Source: a bacterium HR10
GTDB lineage: Bacteria; Acidobacteriota; Blastocatellia; HR10
NCBI GenBank assembly: GCA_002923315.1
Contig: BEHM01000031.1
Location: forward strand, 1 to 33,740
Length of the DNA: 33,740 nt
Direction of reading: 5' to 3'
Shown here: piece after piece, positions 7,149 to 15,764 of the stretch
Position numbering within the stretch: position 1 is the stretch's first letter
Layout of the letters: every line of letters begins with the position of its first letter
Position numbers and translations under genes: made by a program
The notes under the pieces: model-generated
Databases searched by the model: none
Seen by the model: only the letters and a program-made list of their open reading frames with translations
What the model was told of the DNA's origin: nothing

Positions 7149-8258
7149 TCACCCTATCCTCCGTTCTGGGAGAAGAGGCACTTCAGGAGCAGGCTTCATC
7201 TGCAATGAGTTCTCGGGTTCCTCATAATAGAGCCCGAGCCCTTGCAACAAGGGGATATCGTGGACAGAGAAGAGGATCGCTTCCTCAGTCTTCGACCGAT
7301 TGACATGCTGATGCCACGCCCAGTTGGGCACACAGAACGCGTCATGCTGACTCCAGAGAAGCTCCTGCTCCCCGACGATCGTCTTCCCCTCGCCCCGGAC
7401 GACGAAGTAGACAGCGCTTGAGGTGTGCCGATGCCGCTTGGTCTCCTCCCCGGGTCGGAGCATTTGGATCCAGCAGCTCAGGGTCGGCAATGTGGGTCCT
7501 CCAGTCACAGGATTGACGTACTCCAGAGCAAGGCCATCGTAAGGGCTCCCCGGCAAGGAGCGCATCTTCCGGAGTTGTGCCTCCGTCTCCGCCCATGGGT
7601 ATCGCAACGGGAGGTGCTCACGCCTAGGTTGTTCCCAGGTCGGGCGCAGGGCGCCGGCGCGCGCCTGGATGTATTCAGCTTCACTGGAGCGCCGGAGCTG
7701 CTGGCGATCTCCAGGATACGTCTCGTAGAAGGGGAGGTTCAGACCAATCACTAATGGCAGATCCAGCACATCGAGCCAGATGGCCGGCTCGTCCGACTCG
7801 TTGTGATGGTCGTGCCAGCTCCAGCGAGGAGTCAGGATCAGGTCATAGGGCTCCATCGGACACACCTCCCCGTCAACCACGGTGAAGACGCGCGCATTCC
7901 CCTGGATGACAAAACGAAGAGCCGCGATGGTGTGACGGTGAGCCCAGGCGAGCTCCCCCGGCTTGATCATCTGCATCCCCATCAGGAGCGTATGGGTCGT
8001 CCCGCCGCGTTCCAATCCCGGGTTCAGGAAGGAGAAGTTCCGGCGCGCGGTGAAGCTCTCCGGGATCACCTCACAGGCCTCGACGAGTTTGGGATAGACC
8101 TCATCCCACTTCCACACGTAGGGGATACCGGCCGGCTTCGGGCCTCCGATGACTTGCGTGAGGAGATGATCATACTTCCATTGGCCGCGCATGTGGAGCG
8201 CTTCTAGCTCCACATCGAACTCCTCAAGGGTTTTCACTCGGCGCTCTTGGGCGACCAT
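7149..8258 (-). CDS. Bicupin ring-cleavage dioxygenase, gentisate 1,2-dioxygenase / 1-hydroxy-2-naphthoate dioxygenase family
   Basis: This 369-residue protein has two cupin barrels, the architecture and length of gentisate, salicylate and 1-hydroxy-2-naphthoate dioxygenases. The N-terminal barrel has H107-x-H109 and a third histidine at H149 (WSWHDHHN). The C-terminal barrel has H276-x-H278 (KRHRHTSSAVYF) and H316 or H318 (WAWHQHVN). In this family Fe(II) held by these histidines cleaves the ring between a hydroxyl- and a carboxyl-bearing carbon. Both barrels keep the metal triad, whereas in several characterised members only the N-terminal one binds iron. ATG 8258 follows a GAGGAGGGAGAG ribosome site. 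It lies after ligA/ligB-like genes in the same direction and probably acts on the hydroxy-acid formed later in the pathway. Gentisate and 1-hydroxy-2-naphthoate cannot be told apart by eye. Confidence 0.88.
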   Translation of the reverse strand: MVAQERRVKTLEEFDVELEALHMRGQWKYDHLLTQVIGGPKPAGIPYVWKWDEVYPKLVEACEVIPESFTARRNFSFLNPGLERGGTTHTLLMGMQMIKPGELAWAHRHTIAALRFVIQGNARVFTVVDGEVCPMEPYDLILTPRWSWHDHHNESDEPAIWLDVLDLPLVIGLNLPFYETYPGDRQQLRRSSEAEYIQARAGALRPTWEQPRREHLPLRYPWAETEAQLRKMRSLPGSPYDGLALEYVNPVTGGPTLPTLSCWIQMLRPGEETKRHRHTSSAVYFVVRGEGKTIVGEQELLWSQHDAFCVPNWAWHQHVNRSKTEEAILFSVHDIPLLQGLGLYYEEPENSLQMKPAPEVPLLPERRIG

Positions 8259-8283
8259 GGCTCTCCCTCCTCAAAAGAGTCTC

Positions 8284-8303
8284 GTGGACCCCTCACGGTC
8301 CAC
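8284..8303 (-). promoter_or_regulatory. Seven-base-pair hairpin in the bicupin leader
   Basis: The arms GTGGACC and GGTCCAC are perfectly complementary around a six-base loop. The hairpin lies about 26 bases upstream of the bicupin start, in the 146-base gap after the LigB-like gene. In the transcript it is followed by GAGACTCTTTTG, so it could be a weak attenuator, an RNA-stability element or an operator. The rest of the gap (8304-8404) shows nothing I recognise. Confidence 0.35.
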
Positions 8304-8404
8304 TCTGATTGTGGATGCACCAGACAGATCACTCGCCGGGCCGTCCATCCTGCCTCTCCCCTCGCCCCACGGAAGAGAGGAGCCCTCGAGCGGACACCCC
8401 CTCC

Positions 8405-9235
8405 CTAGAGGAGCGCAGCCGCCACGCCAATGCCCGTGATCCACGGATGGACGGGTTCATAGGCTAAGACCTCGAACTTGACGCCCGGAATAGCGCCCAT
8501 GACGGCGAGCCAGTTTCGAATCTCATAAGCCCCGTTGCCCGCCGCGGTGACCTCCTCGTCAGAGAGACGCGCGATCTCCTCCCCCTTCCCCTGAGAGACC
8601 AAATCGAGGATCTTCTGATCGAACGCCGTATTGATCTGCCCCATCTCCGGCGTGCCCACCCAGTGCGAGATCCCGCCGGTCCCCAACAGAGCGACGCGTT
8701 GAGCTGCCGTCTGCTTCTCAATCGCCCGACGCAATACGGCCCCAAACTGGTAACAGCGCTGGAGCGAGGGCAAGGGCGGCTCCGCAGCATTGATGAGGAT
8801 CAGGACAAGGGGGATCTCCTTCTCGGGAGTCAGGAAGTGAAGCGGTCCGGCGAAGTTATCGTCGAAGACCAACTCTCCGGAGAAGGCCGGATCGAAGCCC
8901 GATTCGAAGGCTTCGCGCAAGATCGCACGTCCGAGCTCCACATGGCCGGGGAACCGACGCATCTTCACCCCCGTGATTGGCTCGAACTCCGGAGGAGGAC
9001 CAGGATAGACATCGGCGATGCCGATGCAAAAGGCCGGCATATTGTTCAGGAAGAAGTTCGTCATATGGTCGTTGCTGATGCCGACGATGACATCAGGACG
9101 CGCCGCTTCCAACCTCCGGCGGAGCTCCCCGAAGGCCCGATAGACGTTCTCCCGTTGCCGAGAATCGGCCAACTGGGGAAGTCCCGTCATGCCAGGGGCG
9201 TGCGATGTGGCGAAGGCAGCGACAATCTCTCCCAT
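8405..9235 (-). CDS. Class III extradiol ring-cleavage dioxygenase, catalytic (LigB-like) subunit
   Basis: This 276-residue protein belongs to the LigB superfamily. The Fe(II) ligands of protocatechuate 4,5-dioxygenase (H12, H61, E242) map to H12 (ATSHAPGM), H57 (ISNDHMTNF) and E238 (NGAYEIRNWL). The catalytic H195 maps to H191 in GTGGISHWVG. It opens a catechol-type ring next to the two hydroxyls in the cytoplasm. ATG 9235 is chosen over an earlier start because GGGAGGGAG lies just before it. The small LigA-like subunit is encoded 36 bases upstream, so this is a two-component alpha2beta2-type enzyme. The family includes protocatechuate 4,5-dioxygenases and enzymes for polycyclic diols such as PhnC or CarB, which suits the NahE-like aldolase in the same locus. 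The substrate is inferred, not shown. Confidence 0.93.
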   Translation of the reverse strand: MGEIVAAFATSHAPGMTGLPQLADSRQRENVYRAFGELRRRLEAARPDVIVGISNDHMTNFFLNNMPAFCIGIADVYPGPPPEFEPITGVKMRRFPGHVELGRAILREAFESGFDPAFSGELVFDDNFAGPLHFLTPEKEIPLVLILINAAEPPLPSLQRCYQFGAVLRRAIEKQTAAQRVALLGTGGISHWVGTPEMGQINTAFDQKILDLVSQGKGEEIARLSDEEVTAAGNGAYEIRNWLAVMGAIPGVKFEVLAYEPVHPWITGIGVAAALL

Positions 9236-9271
9236 AGCTCCCTCCCGATACGTCAAAGACCTCAAATGCCC

Positions 9272-9526
9272 TCACTCGGGTTGATTCATGCGCTGAGGAT
9301 ACTCCTGGACGCTCACACCGAGGGCCAGAGCCCCTTTGAGCAAGATATAGGGATTGACCCCCCACTCGTAGAGCGTCCGCAAGCGCCGGTTTCGAATGGC
9401 CTCGGCTTCCTCAGCCGAGAGCCCATACTCGCGAAAGACTTCGTCGGGATCGGTCGCCAGACGTTCGGCCAAGCGACGATCCTGGCTGACTTCGTGCAAG
9501 AGCTTGTTCACTCGATAGACGGACAT
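9272..9526 (-). CDS. Extradiol dioxygenase small (LigA-like) subunit
   Basis: This 84-residue helical protein resembles the LigA subunit of LigAB. Typical segments are VYRVNKLLHEVSQDRRL at the N-terminus, DPDEVFREYGLSAEEAEAI in the middle and LYEWGVNPYILLKGA near the end. In LigAB this subunit caps the active site of LigB. ATG 9526 is chosen because AAGGAGGT lies seven bases before it. It immediately precedes the LigB-like gene in transcription order, which strongly supports the pairing. Alternative small helical domains (for example in LigA-like peptides of other systems) are unlikely given the neighbour. Confidence 0.9.
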   Translation of the reverse strand: MSVYRVNKLLHEVSQDRRLAERLATDPDEVFREYGLSAEEAEAIRNRRLRTLYEWGVNPYILLKGALALGVSVQEYPQRMNQPE

Positions 9527-9558
9527 CGGTGCTACCTCCTTGTACCAGGATGGGGTCA

Positions 9559-10398
9559 TCAGGCGTCGCCCGGATCGCGCACCCCGACGACGCAGATGAC
9601 CTCGTTGGAGAACCGGACGAATCCGCGCTCATCCTGATAGGCGCGAGCCCGCTGAGCGATCTCCTCCCACAAGAGCGTTTGCCGCTCAGCGGGAAGACGC
9701 TCCACATGCTGACGCTCCGGGAGCAGCGCGCGGATAGCCTCCACATATTCGGCAACGCTGGAGAAGATGATCTCGACCTGAAGATGCTCCACGCGCGGCA
9801 GAGCGAAACCGGCCTCCCGCAGGGCCTGCAGAAGCAGAGGCGCATCGGCGAGTCGAAAGGGCCCAGGCTCCCCCAGAGTCGGTGCAGGCATACGCAGGGC
9901 TTCATGAACAGGACCAAGAGCCACAGCGAGCAGCGGGACATGTTCAGGAGGCCCCCAAACGGCGGCGGCGAATCGCCCGCCCGGAACCAGCAAGCTGCGG
10001 ATCATCTCAAGAGCGCCCCTCACGTCATGCAGGAACATGAGTCCAAACCGGCAGAAGACAGCATGGAAGGTCAGCGGGAGAAAACCCAGACGCTCGGCAT
10101 CCATTTGAAGAAAAGTGACATTGGAGAGGCCGAGCGCGCCCATGCGCCGATGGGCGGCCCTGAGCATCTGCGGGGAGCGATCAATAGCGATGATCCGCCC
10201 TCCCCCTCCCATGTATTGGGCGACGGCGAGAGCAGGCTCACCAATGCCCGTGGCGATGTCCAAGACGCGACCTGCAGGGGGGATGCAGCACAAGGCGATC
10301 AAACGGTCGCTGATGACCCGCATCCCCTGTTCGAGCACCGTCGCCCAGCGAATCCACCCTTCGACGGTGGTCTCCCAATTTCGAGAGGGTTCGCTCAT
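9559..10398 (-). CDS. Class I SAM-dependent methyltransferase (UbiE/MenG-like)
   Basis: This protein of about 279 residues has a Rossmann methyltransferase domain: motif I is VLDIATGIGEPAL, motif II AIDRSPQML, motif III QMDAERLGF, then a post-I region FHAVFCRFGLMF and a strand around LLVPGGRFAAAVWG. The C-terminal third (after about residue 180) resembles the extension of UbiE/COQ5-like and phthiotriol-type small-molecule methyltransferases. The start overlaps the receptor stop as TGATG (stop 10400-10398, ATG 10398-10396), with no clear ribosome site of its own, so translation is probably coupled. An in-frame ATG at 10404 is also possible. Its position before LigA/LigB suggests it acts on a pathway intermediate, but O-, C- and N-methylation cannot be told apart. 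Confidence 0.85.
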   Translation of the reverse strand: MSEPSRNWETTVEGWIRWATVLEQGMRVISDRLIALCCIPPAGRVLDIATGIGEPALAVAQYMGGGGRIIAIDRSPQMLRAAHRRMGALGLSNVTFLQMDAERLGFLPLTFHAVFCRFGLMFLHDVRGALEMIRSLLVPGGRFAAAVWGPPEHVPLLAVALGPVHEALRMPAPTLGEPGPFRLADAPLLLQALREAGFALPRVEHLQVEIIFSSVAEYVEAIRALLPERQHVERLPAERQTLLWEEIAQRARAYQDERGFVRFSNEVICVVGVRDPGDA

Positions 10399-13361
10399 CA
10401 CCATCGGAGCTTCAGAGCGAACTGAATCTGGCGCGCGGGGGCGGCATCAGCCGGACTCCCGAAGTTCGGATTTGGCCCTCGCACGCCGTCTCTGAAGCGT
10501 CGTGGGAGGGGACCGACGAGATCGGGAGCCCCATAGACCGTATCTACGGCCGTGACGTTCGCGGTGTTGAAGAGATTGAACGCTTCGGCAATGACCTCGA
10601 CGCGCACGCGCTCGGAGAGACCGATCTCGCGCGCCAAGCGCAGATCCACGCTCTTGAAGCTATCCATCTTGTAGGTATTTCGTCCGAGCCGGCCGACCCG
10701 ATCGGGCCCCGTCTGGAGATCGCCATTGGCATCGAATCCGACCAGGACGCTTCGATAGCGCGGACTCTCAAGCGTGGTCAGGATGCCGAGTTTGAAATTC
10801 CGCAGCAGTCCACGAGCCGGCGCTTCCGCCAGCACGCTCAAGACGAAACGATGCGCGATGTGTTGATTCGAGAGCCCTCGCTCAGCTCGGAGATTGCCGG
10901 GATCTTCCGGCGCATCCAGGAAGCTGAGGCCGGAGAGCAGATCAATCGCCTTCGACCAGGTATAGTGCACATCGAAAGAGACGTTCCGACGGAACCCCTT
11001 GGAGAGGGCGAAGGTCCCCCCGTGATAGACCGACGTACTTCCGGGGAAGCGCAGGAAGTAGATCCCGAAGTTCGGGTTCTTCGGAGCATAGCGAGGCTTC
11101 CCGGTCGGCAGCACGCCCGTCTGAGCGGCATTCAACTGATTGAGCATCGTCATCTTCAGCCCATGCACCCACAGCCATCCCACGGAGAGGCGCATCTGCG
11201 CCGGCAACTCGTGCTCGATCTGGATATGAGCATGTTCCGCGTACGGATTCGGACTCTCATGGGCTTGTTGAGCGGCGAAGAATCGGATGAGCGGCGGAGA
11301 CGGATATTCCCCGCGCGTCACGTAGGCGAAGAAGGCAGGGGCGACGACCGAGGGAATAGGGATCGGCGCCAGAGAGACCCCCCGAGACCCCGCCGTTCCC
11401 ACCATCGAAGCCAGCGCGGGATCGAAGTCCCGGGCGTCTTCCCCGTTCCCACCAAAGTACGTGAAATCGCCGAGCAGGTTCCCCCACTCCCAGAGTCCGT
11501 GAAAGAGTCCGACCCCACCGCGCACGACCCCACGGTTGCCGTTGAACGCATAGGCGAATCCCAGACGCGGCTGAAAGTTATTATGATCCCCCGCGATCCA
11601 GTTGCGGAAGGGGACCGTCTCGATGAAATAGCGGAGCCCATAGGTGAGCGTCAGATTGCGGGTGGGTCGCCATTGATCCTGCACAAACCATTCCACCGTC
11701 TCGTGCTGATAGGCAATGCGCGCGGCCTCCTCGAACTCAGGCCCGGGAAAGAGATGTCGCCAGTCGGTGGGGCGCGCAGGAATCGGCCTCCCCACCAGAG
11801 ATCGAGGCAGACCAATGATCATGAAGACGGGAGCTGGAGGAGCGGCGAAGAAGGATTCAGGGGTGAAGATGCCCACGCCATGGACGGTCACCGGCCAGAT
11901 GAGCCAGTCCCGCAGATGATTGACATTGATCCCCATCTTCACCGTATGAGCCCTTCGGGACCACGTCACCTGTCCGGCGATCTGCAACCGGGTCTCCCGG
12001 TAGAACTCGACCGTCCCCATATCTCGCCCCATTTGCAGGAGATCCGGCAAAAGCAGAAGAGGCTCATTCCGCGGAGCCCCCAAGTCGAAACTCCGCCGGG
12101 AGTACTGGAAGAGGGTCTCGCTTACCAAAGAGGGCGAGAAGATCTGCGTATAGGCGTAAAGGAGGGACTGATCGCGAATGGGATTGTTCCGGAAGCTCGA
12201 AGGCGCCCCCACGTTGCCAGGAGCCCCCGGAATATTATCGTTGCGCTCGTCAACGAAGCTGTATCGCACCGTATGCTGCTGACGATCGCGCGTGTGATCA
12301 GCGCGCACGAGGAACCGATCATGATCCCGCACGCGCAGGACATTGGGCCGTTCCTCCGAGAGGTTATAGTACCGCTTCACGCGGTTGATTGTCTCCAGAT
12401 TGCGCAGGAAGAAGGAGGAGTAGACAGGAGATTCCGCGCGTCGCTGCCCCTCATAGTTCCCAAAGAAGAACGTGCGATCCCTCTGAAGCGGCCCTCCGGC
12501 AGAGACGCCGAACTGGTTCTGGCGCAGGATATTGAAGCCTGGAGCGGCGAGGATGGAGCTGGCATCGAGCTTGTTGTTGCGGAAGAAGTTATAGACGACA
12601 CCGTGCCAGGCATTGCCACCGGAGCGCGTGATGACATTGACGATCCCTCCTCGCCCGGGTCCAAACTCGGCTCCGTAATTGCCAGTGAGCACGCGAAACT
12701 CCCGCACGGCCTCCTGCGAGGGCATGGCGTGCTGCAGCCCGGAGAGGGTGATCGTATGATCGGCGCCGTCCAGCAGGTAGAGGTTCGTCCAATCTTCTCG
12801 AAGCCCGCCGAAAGAGAGGCGGGTCCCAGGCTCCTGCATCGGCCCTTGGGCTCCGAACGTGATGCTCCTGCCGATCACAACGTTGGGAGCGAGGAGGGCG
12901 AAATCAATGAACTGGCGCCCACTGATGGGAAGGTCCGCGACCTTCCTCTCGCCAATGACCTCGCTCCGTTCGATCTTACCGGGATCCACCCCGGTCTCGG
13001 CCACCACGGAGACCTCCTCGGTGATCGCCCCCACGCGCAACCGCACCTCAAGGACTTCCCGCGCACCGACAGTCAGCTCGACGATCCTCTTGTAGGGCTG
13101 GAACCCTTCCCGCTCCACCACGATCTCATACGAGGAAGGAGGAAGAGCGGCGATCTGGAAGTACCCGTCCTCGTCGGTCTGGACCACGCGCGCGACGTTG
13201 GTCGCCATGTTCCGCACGGTGACACGAGCACCAGGGATGACCGCTCCCGTTTCATCGAGCACACGCCCGGCCAGCGTAGCGTTGGCGGCAACCTGGCCCG
13301 CACGAGCAGACACAAGGGCCAGAGACAGAAGCGCGAGGCCTAGCAGCAGTTTTTCCCTCAT
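10398..13361 (-). CDS. Oar-type TonB-dependent outer-membrane receptor (intact)
   Basis: This 987-residue outer-membrane protein begins with a signal peptide (MREKLLLGLALLSLALVSA) at ATG 13361, nine bases after AAGGAGGG. Residues about 29-110 form a carboxypeptidase-regulatory-like domain (AGRVLDETGAVIPGARV, TDEDGYFQIAALPPSSYEI). A plug domain follows, with LPISGRQFIDFALLAPNV and FGPGRGGIVNVITRSGG, and then a long beta-barrel ending in the aromatic-terminated strand RQIQFALKLRW. Such receptors import large or hydrophobic ligands using TonB energy, or in some cases anchor surface proteins. It heads the module methyltransferase, LigA, LigB, bicupin and cytochrome, so an aromatic substrate or an aggregate carrying it is a plausible ligand. 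It is the only complete, undamaged receptor of the four in the window. Confidence 0.93.
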   Translation of the reverse strand: MREKLLLGLALLSLALVSARAGQVAANATLAGRVLDETGAVIPGARVTVRNMATNVARVVQTDEDGYFQIAALPPSSYEIVVEREGFQPYKRIVELTVGAREVLEVRLRVGAITEEVSVVAETGVDPGKIERSEVIGERKVADLPISGRQFIDFALLAPNVVIGRSITFGAQGPMQEPGTRLSFGGLREDWTNLYLLDGADHTITLSGLQHAMPSQEAVREFRVLTGNYGAEFGPGRGGIVNVITRSGGNAWHGVVYNFFRNNKLDASSILAAPGFNILRQNQFGVSAGGPLQRDRTFFFGNYEGQRRAESPVYSSFFLRNLETINRVKRYYNLSEERPNVLRVRDHDRFLVRADHTRDRQQHTVRYSFVDERNDNIPGAPGNVGAPSSFRNNPIRDQSLLYAYTQIFSPSLVSETLFQYSRRSFDLGAPRNEPLLLLPDLLQMGRDMGTVEFYRETRLQIAGQVTWSRRAHTVKMGINVNHLRDWLIWPVTVHGVGIFTPESFFAAPPAPVFMIIGLPRSLVGRPIPARPTDWRHLFPGPEFEEAARIAYQHETVEWFVQDQWRPTRNLTLTYGLRYFIETVPFRNWIAGDHNNFQPRLGFAYAFNGNRGVVRGGVGLFHGLWEWGNLLGDFTYFGGNGEDARDFDPALASMVGTAGSRGVSLAPIPIPSVVAPAFFAYVTRGEYPSPPLIRFFAAQQAHESPNPYAEHAHIQIEHELPAQMRLSVGWLWVHGLKMTMLNQLNAAQTGVLPTGKPRYAPKNPNFGIYFLRFPGSTSVYHGGTFALSKGFRRNVSFDVHYTWSKAIDLLSGLSFLDAPEDPGNLRAERGLSNQHIAHRFVLSVLAEAPARGLLRNFKLGILTTLESPRYRSVLVGFDANGDLQTGPDRVGRLGRNTYKMDSFKSVDLRLAREIGLSERVRVEVIAEAFNLFNTANVTAVDTVYGAPDLVGPLPRRFRDGVRGPNPNFGSPADAAPARQIQFALKLRW

Positions 13362-13433
13362 TCGAGAATCCCTCCTTATCCCTACACTTGCGAATGCCGA
13401 TGAGACAAACGGCAGCTGTCCCACCTGACACGA

Positions 13434-14180
13434 TCAATGCATCATCCATCCCCCATCCACGCAGATGGTCTGTCCGGTGATGAAGTCCGAATCATCGGAA
13501 GCCAGGAACGCCACCGTCCCCACCAGATCCTCCGGTTGCTCCTGCCGCTTGAAGCACTGGAAGGGGACGAGGAAGTCAGCACCTTCAGGAAAGAGCTCCC
13601 GAATTCGCTCGGTCTCAGTGAGACCGGGAGCAACAGCGTTCACGCAAATATTGTACTCGCCCAGCTCTCGAGCCAGACTCCGCGTCAAGCCAATGACCGC
13701 CGCTTTAGAAACCGCATAGGGGAGACAATACGGTTGACCATGAAAGAAGACAGCCGAAGCGATATTGATGATCTTCCCCTTCCCCTGCTGCCTCATGTAC
13801 GGAACGACGGCCTTGATGCAGTAATACAGGCCCTTGACGTTGACCGAGAAGATCGCATCCCATTCCTCCGAAGTCCACTGGTCCCAGGGTTTGACATCCA
13901 TGATCGCCGCATTATTGACGAGGATATCAATGCGACCCAAGCGTTCGACAGTCTGCTCCGCCATCCGGCGCACACTCTCCCAATCGGCGACATCCGTGTG
14001 GAGGGCAAGGGCCTGGCCCCCAGCAGCAACGATCTCCTCAGCCACCCGTTGAGCATTGGCGAATTGAATCTCCGCGATGACGACCTGAGCCCCTTCGGCG
14101 GCCAGGCGTCGTGCGTAAGCACGACCGATCCCCCGACCCCCCCCCGTGACGATAGCAACGCGACCAGAGAGACGACTCAT
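13434..14180 (-). CDS. Short-chain dehydrogenase/reductase (classical, SDR 1)
   Basis: This 248-residue protein is a classical SDR. The dinucleotide site is TGGGRGIG (12-19). Other hallmarks are NNAA (89-92), catalytic S142, and Y155-x3-K159 (YAVSK), with a PG motif after the active site (VAPGLTETERI) and a C-terminal ITGQTICVDGGW. An acidic residue follows the second strand (VIAEIQ), which favours NAD over NADP. It overlaps the next SDR gene by four bases and has GGGGAGGAG before ATG 14180. It lies downstream of the aldolase and the di-iron oxidase, so it may oxidise an alcohol or diol intermediate. The substrate cannot be assigned. Confidence 0.9.
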   Translation of the reverse strand: MSRLSGRVAIVTGGGRGIGRAYARRLAAEGAQVVIAEIQFANAQRVAEEIVAAGGQALALHTDVADWESVRRMAEQTVERLGRIDILVNNAAIMDVKPWDQWTSEEWDAIFSVNVKGLYYCIKAVVPYMRQQGKGKIINIASAVFFHGQPYCLPYAVSKAAVIGLTRSLARELGEYNICVNAVAPGLTETERIRELFPEGADFLVPFQCFKRQEQPEDLVGTVAFLASDDSDFITGQTICVDGGWMMH

Positions 14181-14968
14181 AGGCTCCTCCCCTCAAAATG
14201 AGATCCAAACGGTTGCAAATACGCCAAAGCCCCACCATTGATCGGCAAGACCTGGCCCGTGATACAGCGAGCCCGCTCCGACGCCAAGAAAACGACAGCT
14301 TCGGCGATGTCCTCCGGCTCGGCGAAGCGACGCAAAGGAATCTGCCGGGCGAACCCCTCGTCTTCCAAAAGGCGATCAAGGAATTCCGCAAGCGACGGGG
14401 TCCGCGTCCCCCCGGGAGCGATCGCGTTCACGGTGATATTGTACGGCCCCACCTCGAAGGCCATGACGCGCGTCAAGTGAATGAGCGCAGCTTTGGACGC
14501 GTGGTAGTGAAGCCCTTGGCCCTCCGTGTAGAAGAGGCCAGCCTGTGACGCGATGTGAATGATCCGCCCCCAGCGCTGAGGGATCATGGTGCGGGCCGCC
14601 TCCAGCGAGAGAAAGAAGGGGCCCTTCAGGTTCACCCGCATGACCTCATCCCAATGCTCTTCGCTCGTTTCCAGAAAGCGCTCTCGATACCACACGGCCG
14701 CATTGTTGACGACGATGTCGAGCCGTCCGCGCTGATGCCGAACATCGGCCACCAGGCGGCGCAGCGAAGAGGTCTCCCCGACATCCACAGGAAAGAAGAG
14801 GGCATCAGCTCCCGCAGCCCGCATCTCCGCGGCGATCTGTTCGCCCCGTGCGCGCTCGCGATCGGCGAGGACAACGCACGCGCCCTCTCGAGCGAGGGCC
14901 CAAGCAATGCGAGATCCAATGCCTCCCGCCCCTCCGGTGACGATGGCGACTCTGCCCTGCAGCTCCAT
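14177..14968 (-). CDS. Short-chain dehydrogenase/reductase (classical, SDR 2)
   Basis: This 263-residue classical SDR has TGGAGGIG (11-18), NNAA (88-91), S141 and Y155-x3-K159 (YHASK). The acidic D36 after the second strand (VVLADRER) indicates NAD preference. The C-terminus continues about 15 residues beyond the usual ITGQVLPINGG motif. It overlaps SDR 1 by ATGA, so the two are likely made in similar amounts. SDR pairs in aromatic or terpenoid loci often oxidise consecutive hydroxyls, but nothing here fixes the substrate. It is less like BphB/NahB than the SDR at 27344. Confidence 0.9.
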   Translation of the reverse strand: MELQGRVAIVTGGAGGIGSRIAWALAREGACVVLADRERARGEQIAAEMRAAGADALFFPVDVGETSSLRRLVADVRHQRGRLDIVVNNAAVWYRERFLETSEEHWDEVMRVNLKGPFFLSLEAARTMIPQRWGRIIHIASQAGLFYTEGQGLHYHASKAALIHLTRVMAFEVGPYNITVNAIAPGGTRTPSLAEFLDRLLEDEGFARQIPLRRFAEPEDIAEAVVFLASERARCITGQVLPINGGALAYLQPFGSHFEGRSL

Positions 14969-14992
14969 GCGCGGACACCCCCAAGGGGGCCA

Positions 14993-15754
14993 TCAGGCCG
15001 GAAGGGGGATTCCCCGGCGAGAAGCGCGAATAGCCTCCACAATGCTCTCGTTGCGCATTCGATAGGCCTGGATCGCGAACCCCGCGACTTCCACGATCTC
15101 ATTGAGCAAGTGGGGATGCTGCTCCATATAGGCGTCCAGAAGCCGCTCCATCCCCTCCCCAGCGTGTTCCTCATCGGCCGGTCCGTGAACCCAGAAGAAC
15201 ATCAGTTGCTCGCGGCTCAGGCCAAAGCGGTGCTGCCACCACTGAATGGTCGTCTCAGCCGAAGCCGGCTTGGTCAGGTGTTCGACGGCTACCAGAGCCT
15301 GGAGGCCAACGAGCCAATGGCGCGTCCGAGTGAGCTGATCGAACGTGCAGAGAACCAAGAAGACCTGAGGCAGCGGGCGCGTGGCTTCGATCTGCTCCCG
15401 AGTCGCCCCTAAGGCCTCCAGAACCCGGCAGAGCAGCAGATAGTGAGGCGTCTGCCCCAGAGCATCCCCGATCTCCTCATCGTACATATCGCGAATGAGT
15501 TTCTGACGCACCTCGAGGACCGGACAGCGCTGCATGACGTTGGCGCACCAGCGAGGGAAGTTCCGCGCCCAGAGGCTCACCTGACGCAGGGTGAAGATGG
15601 CCTCCTCGCGCGTCTGCAGCTCTTGAAAGAGCACGCGGCTCGGGGAAGCGGGATCCTCCAGATAGGCCCGCTGCATGCGACGGATCATCTCCCGCGCCTC
15701 GCCTACCGAGGCGACCGACGCGGGGAGGACGTAACCGAAGAAATCGTATGTCAT
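14993..15754 (-). CDS. Haem-oxygenase-like di-iron oxidase/oxygenase (HDO, CADD/TenA-PqqC fold)
   Basis: This 253-residue, almost all-helical protein has the TenA/PqqC fold. H190-x3-D194-x2-H197 (VHGPADEEHAG) is the metal motif of CADD, SznF and other haem-oxygenase-like di-iron proteins. H104 and E158 also fit: the spacings H104-E158 (54) and E158-H190 (32) equal those between H88, E142 and H174 of CADD as I recall them. The remaining ligand would be D97 at the CADD E81 position, or E94, ten residues before H104, as in SznF. These enzymes use O2 for N-oxygenation, C-C cleavage or desaturation. True TenA thiaminases need a catalytic cysteine and lack this motif. ATG 15754 follows GAGGAGGGG. 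It sits between the NahE-like aldolase and two SDRs, so it probably oxidises a pathway intermediate. Confidence 0.8.
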   Translation of the reverse strand: MTYDFFGYVLPASVASVGEAREMIRRMQRAYLEDPASPSRVLFQELQTREEAIFTLRQVSLWARNFPRWCANVMQRCPVLEVRQKLIRDMYDEEIGDALGQTPHYLLLCRVLEALGATREQIEATRPLPQVFLVLCTFDQLTRTRHWLVGLQALVAVEHLTKPASAETTIQWWQHRFGLSREQLMFFWVHGPADEEHAGEGMERLLDAYMEQHPHLLNEIVEVAGFAIQAYRMRNESIVEAIRASRRGIPLPA

Positions 15755-15764
15755 GCGCCCCTCC

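Noticed and set aside
10851-13343. An 830-codon open frame on the plus strand
   Set aside because: It lies entirely antisense to the intact TonB receptor, its translation is rich in Arg, Pro and His without any domain pattern, and it arises from the codon bias of the real gene.
14993-15754. Thiaminase II (TenA)
   Set aside because: The H-x3-D-x2-H metal motif with matching glutamates points to a di-iron HDO protein, and no thiamine genes are present.
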